From NCBI RefSeq assembly GCF_016861975.1, contig NZ_BOMB01000009.1, positions 1-64,000 of the forward strand: a stretch of 64,000 bases of DNA, given 5' to 3'. Shown here piece by piece: positions 59,171 through 64,000 of this stretch. A program made the translations under genes and the position numbers. The stretch comes from Actinocatenispora rupis (lineage in GTDB: Bacteria > Actinomycetota > Actinomycetes > Mycobacteriales > Micromonosporaceae). Every line of letters starts with the position of its first letter. Positions within the stretch are counted from its first letter, which is position 1. Below the pieces are notes generated by a model. The model saw nothing but the letters and a program-made list of their open reading frames with translations, did not search any database and was not told where the DNA came from.

Positions 59171-59210
59171 GTGGCCCGGCCCGATGACCTCAAGCATCGG
59201 GCCGGGCCAC
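59171..59210 (+). terminator. Perfect 16-bp hairpin downstream of the ESX-like gene
   Basis: GTGGCCCGGCCCGATG (59171-59186) pairs perfectly with CATCGGGCCGGGCCAC (59195-59210) over an eight-base loop, between convergent genes. A short T-containing stretch (GTCTTCCCCTT) follows. Confidence 0.85.
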
Positions 59211-59362
59211 GCGTCTTCCCCTTGCGTACCAACGGATCCGACTCCGGCCGTGACGTGGTATGTGCGGCGCCGTGCCGCGCGAGCCGGTGCCGGTGCAGCG
59301 CGCGTCGCGCTGTCGTGTCGGGGCGGCGTGTCGTGGCGGGCGTGGTGGCGTGGAGTTGCGGG

Positions 59363-59773
59363 TCAGCCCTGGGACAGGCGCAGGGCCAGCAGGTCGGCCA
59401 GCGGCAGCGACTCGCCGTCCCGGGCGCCCTCGCCGATCGTCAGCCCCGGGTGCGCCGGGAGCAGCCGCGCCCCGCGCACCCGCGCCACCAGGCTGTCCGG
59501 TACGGACAGGATGTAGAACTCGCCGTCGGTGCCGACCGCGAGCGACCGGTCCGGCTTCAGGTACCAGCCGCGCAGTCCGGTGCGGTAGCGGGCCCGGCCG
59601 CCGAATCCGCGTGCCAGCAGGGGTTCGGCGGGCAGGCCGCGCTCGGTCGCGGTACGGGCGAAGTCGGCGACCAGCCGCGCCGCCCGCTCCTGCTCGTCCG
59701 CGGTACGCCGGCGCAGGGCCTCGGCGTGCACCTCGACCGCGCGCCGGCGTCGCTCGTCCCAGTCGGCCTCCAT
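59363..59773 (-). CDS. Hypothetical protein (136 residues)
   Basis: A 136-residue protein with a strongly charged Arg/Glu-rich N-terminal helix (R-R-R-R-A-V-E-V-H-A-E-A-L-R-R-R) and a C-terminal part that reads like a small beta-rich domain (G-W-Y-L-K-P-D-R-S-L-A-V-G-T-D-G-E-F-Y-I-L). No signal peptide. I do not recognise the family. Codon bias supports ATG 59773, though no ribosome binding site is seen. Confidence 0.72.
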   Translation of the reverse strand: MEADWDERRRRAVEVHAEALRRRTADEQERAARLVADFARTATERGLPAEPLLARGFGGRARYRTGLRGWYLKPDRSLAVGTDGEFYILSVPDSLVARVRGARLLPAHPGLTIGEGARDGESLPLADLLALRLSQG

Positions 59774-59793
59774 GCGCCGACCGTACCGCGGGG

Positions 59794-60330
59794 TCAGATG
59801 CCGAGCTTCGACTCGGCGGTGGTCCAGTCGGTCAGCATGGCCTGCTGCGCGGCGTCGAGCGTCACCTTGCCGCTGCACACCGCCTTCTTCACGGCGTTCT
59901 CCACGCTGTCCTTGGAGTACGAGTTCTGGTCGCCGTTGTGCGGCTCGGGCCACAGGTTCTTCGGGTCCTTGGGCGCGCCGCCGAGTTCGAGCGGCAGGAA
60001 GTGGTCCTCCTCGTAGTCCGACATCGACGTGTCGGTGTACCCGTAGTCCTTGATTCCCTGTTCCTTCAACGGATTCGTGTACGAGGTGGGCGGCCGGATG
60101 GTGGACGTCCAGCCGGAGACGCAGATCGTCTGGTCGATGGTCGCCTGGGTGACGTCCGGGTTGGTGACGCCGGGCGTGCAGGTCGGATCCGGCAACGGCA
60201 GGTACGACTGGGAGCAGGTCGCCGCGAGCGCCGGAGTGGGTGCGGGCGCTGCCGTGGCCGGCGCCGCGCCCAGTCCGGCCGCGGCGAGCGCGGCGGTGAA
60301 CGCGACGGTCAGCGCGGTACGGGCGGTCAT
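59794..60330 (-). CDS. Secreted HNH-like protein
   Basis: A 178-residue secreted protein with a signal peptide ending near A-T-A-A-P. The mature part contains D-Y-E-E-D-H-F-L-P-L-E-L-G-G and N-L-W-P-E-P-H-N, a beta-beta-alpha-metal (HNH-like) arrangement with candidate His and Asn residues, plus cysteines for disulfides. Similar actinobacterial proteins carry this motif pair; nuclease activity is plausible but unproven. AGGAG precedes the ATG. A symmetric A+T-rich segment upstream is a candidate operator. Confidence 0.8.
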   Translation of the reverse strand: MTARTALTVAFTAALAAAGLGAAPATAAPAPTPALAATCSQSYLPLPDPTCTPGVTNPDVTQATIDQTICVSGWTSTIRPPTSYTNPLKEQGIKDYGYTDTSMSDYEEDHFLPLELGGAPKDPKNLWPEPHNGDQNSYSKDSVENAVKKAVCSGKVTLDAAQQAMLTDWTTAESKLGI

Positions 60331-60365
60331 GCTGGCCTCCTTGATCGACAGGGGTAACCGGCCAG

Positions 60366-60416
60366 CATATAACCGTATTAAGGGGTACGGACCTATATGC
60401 CCGAGTTAACTCCGGG
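60366..60416. promoter_or_regulatory. A+T-rich dyads between HNH-like gene and the conservon
   Basis: CATATA-A-CCGTA (60366-60377) is mirrored by TACGG-ACC-TATATG (60386-60399) over an eight-base centre. Directly beside it, CCCGAGTTAACTCCGGG (60400-60416) is a second, near-perfect dyad lying just past the stop of the conservon GTPase gene. The first looks like an operator for the HNH-like gene, the second like a weak terminator for the conservon. Confidence 0.5.
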
Positions 60417-60424
60417 CAAGAACT

Positions 60425-60949
60425 TCAGCGCAGCCGACGCGGAAAGTACGGCGTGCACGGGTACGGGTTGCGCCGGCGCGAGATCGCCTGCTGCACCAGA
60501 CTCGTGAACGGGTACTTCGCCCGACCCACCCCGACCCCGCGGTCCACCGCGCCCAGCGAGCACACCCGCCCGTGCGTCGGCGCCTGTACCGCCGGCAGCC
60601 CGCGCAGGTCGATGCCCTCCGGGCGGGACGCCCCGGCGAACACCACCCCGACCGCACCCGACAGCAACTCGTCGACCACCGCACGGGGCGCCGACCGCGT
60701 CACGCCGAACAGGTACAGCAGGAGGTTCTGGTCGAGATCGAGGCGGGCGAACCGGACGGGCACCGGCTCGTCGAAGGGCGTGTCGAGGTGCCGCTCCACC
60801 CGGACGGTCATGATGGGGCGGTCGCTGAGCGGTTCCAGCAGACCACGCAGCGCGTGGTCGGACTCCGCGAGGACCGCGATCTTCACGGCGGTCACGCCGC
60901 CGCCGGGCCGTGCCGGCAGGAGCGTGTCGTCACAACTTATGGAGCCCAC
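60425..60949 (-). CDS. cvnD: Degenerate CvnD-type GTPase of a conservon (pseudo-GTPase)
   Basis: A 174-residue protein in the position of CvnD, the small GTPase that ends conservon operons. CvnD-like blocks are visible (V-K-I-A-V-L-A near residue 22; V-R-F-A-R-L-D-L-D-Q-N-L-L-L-Y-L-F-G), yet the usual P-loop G-G-F-G-V-G-K-T after the first block is replaced by A-E-S-D-H-A-L-R-G, and the D-T-P-G switch by G-V-T-R-S. The tail is short and Arg/Pro-rich. It should not bind GTP normally. The start overlaps cvnC by 20 bp. Confidence 0.72.
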   Translation of the reverse strand: MGSISCDDTLLPARPGGGVTAVKIAVLAESDHALRGLLEPLSDRPIMTVRVERHLDTPFDEPVPVRFARLDLDQNLLLYLFGVTRSAPRAVVDELLSGAVGVVFAGASRPEGIDLRGLPAVQAPTHGRVCSLGAVDRGVGVGRAKYPFTSLVQQAISRRRNPYPCTPYFPRRLR

Positions 60950-61304
60950 TCAAGACCCTTTCCAACAGGGCGACGCTGACCTCGTCGCCCGTCATGTGCG
61001 CTGATTCTTCGATGTCAACCAGGCCCAGCTCGGCCATCTCGATGAGCAGGACCCTCGTCACGCCGAGCGGGCGGCCGAGTTGCGCCGCGACTTCCGCGAG
61101 GGACTGGTACCCGTCCGCGCACAGGTCGAGGATGAGCCGCCGGTCGCGACCCACCCCCGGCGCGGCGCGGACGCCTCTCCGGGTGGCACGCACCAGCGAC
61201 TCAAGGGCGAGCTCGCGTTGCGCCTCGGTCCGGCCGGCGGTCATCGCGTACGGCCGGACCAGGTGCCCCCGCGGATCCTGCCGTGGAGCGTCTGGACTGG
61301 ACAC
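60930..61304 (-). CDS. cvnC: DUF742 protein of a conservon
   Basis: A 124-residue DUF742 protein with the family start R-P-Y-A-M-T-A-G-R-T and a winged-helix-like body (S-L-A-E-V-A-A-Q-L-G-R-P-L-G-V-T-R-V-L-L). CvnC proteins act with the sensor kinase and roadblock protein in membrane-associated complexes that govern development or secondary metabolism in Streptomyces. It overlaps the next gene, keeping the operon layout. Confidence 0.9.
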   Translation of the reverse strand: MSSPDAPRQDPRGHLVRPYAMTAGRTEAQRELALESLVRATRRGVRAAPGVGRDRRLILDLCADGYQSLAEVAAQLGRPLGVTRVLLIEMAELGLVDIEESAHMTGDEVSVALLERVLSGLHKL

Positions 61305-61319
61305 CTCGGACTCCTCGGT

Positions 61320-61721
61320 TCAGCCGCTCGTCTGCCGGGTCTCCGGCACCAGTACGGCACCGACCCGGTCCACGAGCAGCGTCATCTCGTACCCGATCTT
61401 GCCGACGTCGCAGCCCCGGGGGGCCAGTACGGCGAGGCAGGATCCGTCCCCGATCGTCATCAGGAACAGCAGACCCACCGACATCTCGATGACGGTCTGC
61501 ACCACGCGGCCACCGTTGAGCAGCCGGGCGCCGCCCTCCGCGAGGCTGGCCGTGCCGGCCGCGATCGCGGCCAGCTGCTCGGCCCGGTCCTCCGGCAGGT
61601 CGCCGGACGCCGCGAGCAGCAACCCGTCCGACGACACGGCGATCGCGTGCGCGACTCCCGCGTCGTCGGCGAACTGGGCGAGCAACCAGCTCAGGTCGCT
61701 CGTATCCGGTCGGGCAATCAT
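61320..61721 (-). CDS. cvnB: Roadblock/LC7 domain protein of a conservon
   Basis: A 133-residue roadblock/LC7 protein with A-V-S-S-D-G-L-L-L-A-A-S-G and V-V-Q-T-V-I-E-M-S-V-G-L-L-F-L-M-T-I-G-D-G-S typical of CvnB/MglB-like regulators of small GTPases. GGAG precedes ATG 61721, four bases after the kinase stop. It would normally assist CvnD; here the GTPase is degenerate. Confidence 0.92.
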   Translation of the reverse strand: MIARPDTSDLSWLLAQFADDAGVAHAIAVSSDGLLLAASGDLPEDRAEQLAAIAAGTASLAEGGARLLNGGRVVQTVIEMSVGLLFLMTIGDGSCLAVLAPRGCDVGKIGYEMTLLVDRVGAVLVPETRQTSG

Positions 61722-61725
61722 CGGG

Positions 61726-64000
61726 TCAGGACTCCCCAGTACGACGGTTCGGGTGGCTGGACGTGAACGACGCCGGATCCGGTTCGGGAGGGCGGTCCGG
61801 CTCCGGGCGGTGGTCCCGCCCGCTGGCCACCCCACGCTGGAACTCCGTCAGGAAGCTGCGCACCCCGTTCGCGCTCCGCGGGATCTCCGTCGGCCGTGGC
61901 TCGAACCCTCCCGGTACCAGGTTGGCCATCGGATCCCGCTTCGGCAGCCCGCCGGTCGTGCGCGCGTCGACGGTCGGCCGGCCCGCGCGTTCGGCGGCCT
62001 GCCAACCGGGATGCGGGCTGGCCGGCTCGACCCGTGCCGCACGTGCCGGCTCGGCCCGCGGCGTGGCCGGACGCGCCGGTTCGCCCGTACGGGCCGGGTC
62101 CGGTACCCGCGGCGGCGTCGGCCGCGGCGCCGGACGCCGCCGGGGCTCCTCGGCGCGCCCGCCGTCCGGCAGCTTCACCGTCGACGACATGAACCAGTCC
62201 GAGCCGTCGGACGCGATCACCGGCAGCTGCGTGGTTTCCGCCTCGGTCAGGGCGGGCGCGGGCGGCGGTACCGGACCGAGCCGCGGGGTGTCGCCGCGGC
62301 GGGGCAACTGCCCGTTCGAGTGGCCGTTCGACGCCGGCGCCACCGGTACGGCAAGCGGGTCGCCGTGCCGGCCGGGCCGCTGGTCGTCGAACCCGTCGGC
62401 CCGCGGATCGGCGTGCCGTCCCGACACCGGCCCGGGCACCGGACTCACCGGTACCGGCGGGTCGCGGTCCGACCAGCCGGCGAACCCGGGCTCCGGCCGC
62501 TGCAACGCCGGAATGCTGACGGCGATCAGCGCGGGCGGCAGCATGACGTGCACGATCGTGCCGCCCTCTGTACCGGCACCCAGGTGCACCCGGATGCGGT
62601 GGCGGGCGGCGAGCTTGCTGACGACCGCGAAGCCCATCATCCGGACCGAGGCCAGCGAACGCTCGGTGTCGGCGGTGAGCTGCGCGTTCAGCTCGTCGCG
62701 GCGCTGCTGGGTCATGCCGATGCCGTGGTCCTCGATCTCGACGAGTACCTGGTCGGCGACCCGGCGGGCGGTGACCATCACCCGGTGGCTCGGCGGGGAG
62801 AACGCCGCCGCGTTCTCCAGCAGCTCGGCGAACAGCCGGACCACGTCGTTCACCGCGGCCGCGGCGATCGAGACCGCCTCGTCCTCGCCGCCGCCGATGT
62901 TCAGCGGGCCGATCTGGATCCGTTCGTACCGCGCGATCTCGGACTGCGCGGCGGCGAGGACGTCGGCCAGACCGGCGTCCTCCAGCCGGGCGCTGCCCGC
63001 GTCGGCGTCGGCGAGGATCAGCAGGTTCTCGTCGTTGCGGCGCATCCGGGTGGCCAGGTGGTCCAGCTCGAACAGGTCGCGCAACCGCTCCGGGTGCTCC
63101 TCGTCGCGCTCCACCAGGTCGAGCCGGGCGATCATCTTGTCGACCAGCTTCTGGCTGCGGCGGGCGAGGCTGACGAACGTGGCGGACACGTTCATCCGCA
63201 GGATCGCCTGCTCCAGCGCGATCCGCAGAGCCTCCCGGTGCACGCCGTTGAAGCTCGTCGCGACCTGCCCGACCTCGTCCGTGCCGTGCACCCGGATCGG
63301 GTCGTACGAGCCCTCGACGAGTGCCGGCAGGGTGTCGGACCGGACGTTGCCGACGGCGGACAGCTTCGCCACCGCGTCGGGCAGGTCGCGGCGCGCCACG
63401 GTGTCCGCGGCCCGGCCGAGCCGGCGCAGCGACCGCGACATCATCCGCGCCAGCAGTACGGTCACCAGCAGGGCGAGCACGATGGCCAGCAGTACGGCGA
63501 GGCTCTCGACGGTGACCTCGTCGACGACCTGGTTCCGGTACGACGTGATGTCCGCGGCGACGCCCGCGTCGAGTTGCCGTTCCACCCAGCGCATCAGGTC
63601 CGCCATCGCGCCGAGCGAGTGCAGCACGTCGTCGGCGTTCACGTCGCCGGTGGTGGCGTCCGCGCGGGACAGCTGGGTGACGATCCGGTCCGCCAGGTGC
63701 ACGGCGTCGCCGGCGACCGTGGACGTGACCAGCTCGCGCTGCCCCGGCGTGGCGGTACGCATGAAGCTCAGCAGGCTCTGCTCCTGCGCGTGCAGCGCCG
63801 CCACGAACGTCTCCCGCTCGTCCGGCCCGAACTGCCCGGTCGCGAGCCCCGCGTACGCCAGCGTCTGCTCGTACGACAGGTTGGCCTTGGCCTCGCTGAA
63901 CAGGGCGCCGGCCCGGATCGCGTTCCCCGCGTCGGACGAGCCGGCGTGCGCGGCGACCCCCGACCGGTACGCGTTCAGCGCCTCGACGATCACCTCGTAC
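61726..64000 (-). CDS. cvnA: Conservon sensor histidine kinase, partial (5' end outside window)
   Basis: At least 755 residues of a large membrane-bound kinase, open past the right edge; the ATG at 63993 is inside the ORF and not taken as the start. Order: extracellular nitrate-sensor-like helical domain, a membrane helix near S-L-A-V-L-L-A-I-V-L-A-L-L, HAMP, a helical dimerisation region (N-V-S-A-T-F-V-S-L-A-R-R-S-Q-K-L), a GHKL ATPase (E-L-L-E-N-A-A-A-F-S-P-P, G-I-G-M), and a long Pro-rich C-terminal tail. No orthodox His-box is seen, as in other CvnA proteins. Confidence 0.92.
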   Translation of the reverse strand, partial: YEVIVEALNAYRSGVAAHAGSSDAGNAIRAGALFSEAKANLSYEQTLAYAGLATGQFGPDERETFVAALHAQEQSLLSFMRTATPGQRELVTSTVAGDAVHLADRIVTQLSRADATTGDVNADDVLHSLGAMADLMRWVERQLDAGVAADITSYRNQVVDEVTVESLAVLLAIVLALLVTVLLARMMSRSLRRLGRAADTVARRDLPDAVAKLSAVGNVRSDTLPALVEGSYDPIRVHGTDEVGQVATSFNGVHREALRIALEQAILRMNVSATFVSLARRSQKLVDKMIARLDLVERDEEHPERLRDLFELDHLATRMRRNDENLLILADADAGSARLEDAGLADVLAAAQSEIARYERIQIGPLNIGGGEDEAVSIAAAAVNDVVRLFAELLENAAAFSPPSHRVMVTARRVADQVLVEIEDHGIGMTQQRRDELNAQLTADTERSLASVRMMGFAVVSKLAARHRIRVHLGAGTEGGTIVHVMLPPALIAVSIPALQRPEPGFAGWSDRDPPVPVSPVPGPVSGRHADPRADGFDDQRPGRHGDPLAVPVAPASNGHSNGQLPRRGDTPRLGPVPPPAPALTEAETTQLPVIASDGSDWFMSSTVKLPDGGRAEEPRRRPAPRPTPPRVPDPARTGEPARPATPRAEPARAARVEPASPHPGWQAAERAGRPTVDARTTGGLPKRDPMANLVPGGFEPRPTEIPRSANGVRSFLTEFQRGVASGRDHRPEPDRPPEPDPASFTSSHPNRRTGES

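Noticed and set aside
52267-59232. A 2321-residue minus-strand open frame covering the GH89 to ESX-like region.
   Set aside because: It lies antisense to well-supported genes with clear motifs and starts, and its translation is low-complexity; long antisense frames are common at this G+C level.

Overview
The window is very G+C-rich with strong G/C bias at third codon positions, and carries marker families of mycothiol-producing filamentous actinobacteria: a TIGR03086/DinB-like protein, two SARP-NB-ARC-TPR regulators, an ECF42 sigma factor with its DGPF partner, and a conservon (sensor kinase / roadblock / DUF742 / GTPase). The best guess is a chromosomal piece of a member of Micromonosporaceae or a near relative; the genus cannot be named from the sequence. 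No prophage, CRISPR array or insertion sequence was seen.

Layout. 1-7.3 kb: DedA protein, rhodanese with a divergent TetR gene, a methylthioadenosine phosphorylase, a metNIQ methionine importer with a candidate leader peptide, a YqgE protein and tRNA-Ala(GGC). 7.3-8.1 kb has no convincing gene. 8.1-12.3 kb: a large AfsR-like regulator divergent from an MFS exporter. 12.4-15.1 kb: a 3-hydroxybutyrate dehydrogenase operon with two alpha/beta hydrolases. 15.3-19.8 kb: ECF42 sigma and DGPF gene divergent from an MFS exporter, then two small enzymes. 19.9-24.2 kb: class III aminotransferase and acylating semialdehyde dehydrogenase divergent from a MocR-type regulator, likely beta-alanine or related catabolism. 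24.3-28.1 kb: membrane, secreted and basic proteins of unknown role. 28.1-30.8 kb: flavin monooxygenase, TetR and a P-loop kinase. 30.8-37.3 kb: LacI-controlled sugar ABC importer divergent from a glycogen-debranching-type enzyme. 37.4-44.2 kb: a second monooxygenase, small proteins, a phosphopantetheinyl transferase, a second AfsR-like regulator and a MOSC protein. 44.3-50.8 kb: a GAF-PucR regulator divergent from dehydrogenase, MHS transporter, secreted hydrolase and PHB depolymerase genes, which reads as a poly/oligo-3-hydroxybutyrate utilisation locus. 50.8-51.4 kb: two decayed gene fragments. 51.5-60.4 kb: ATP-grasp protein, secreted GH89 enzyme, GntR plus MFS exporter, an ESX-like protein, and a secreted HNH-like protein. 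60.4-64 kb: a conservon whose GTPase has lost its nucleotide-binding motifs and whose kinase runs off the right edge.

The most unusual signal is a family of A+T-rich palindromic elements built from TTGTTCAA/TTGAACAA units: one copy is intergenic (3.5 kb) and two lie in frame inside genes of the hydroxybutyrate locus (45.2 and 48.5 kb). Other signals are a repeated palindrome GTCCAC(A/T)GTGGAC, a strong preference for GTAC that shapes codon choice, a 124-nt nested hairpin at 38.7 kb, and facing promoter-like repeats between the ECF42 module and its divergent exporter.
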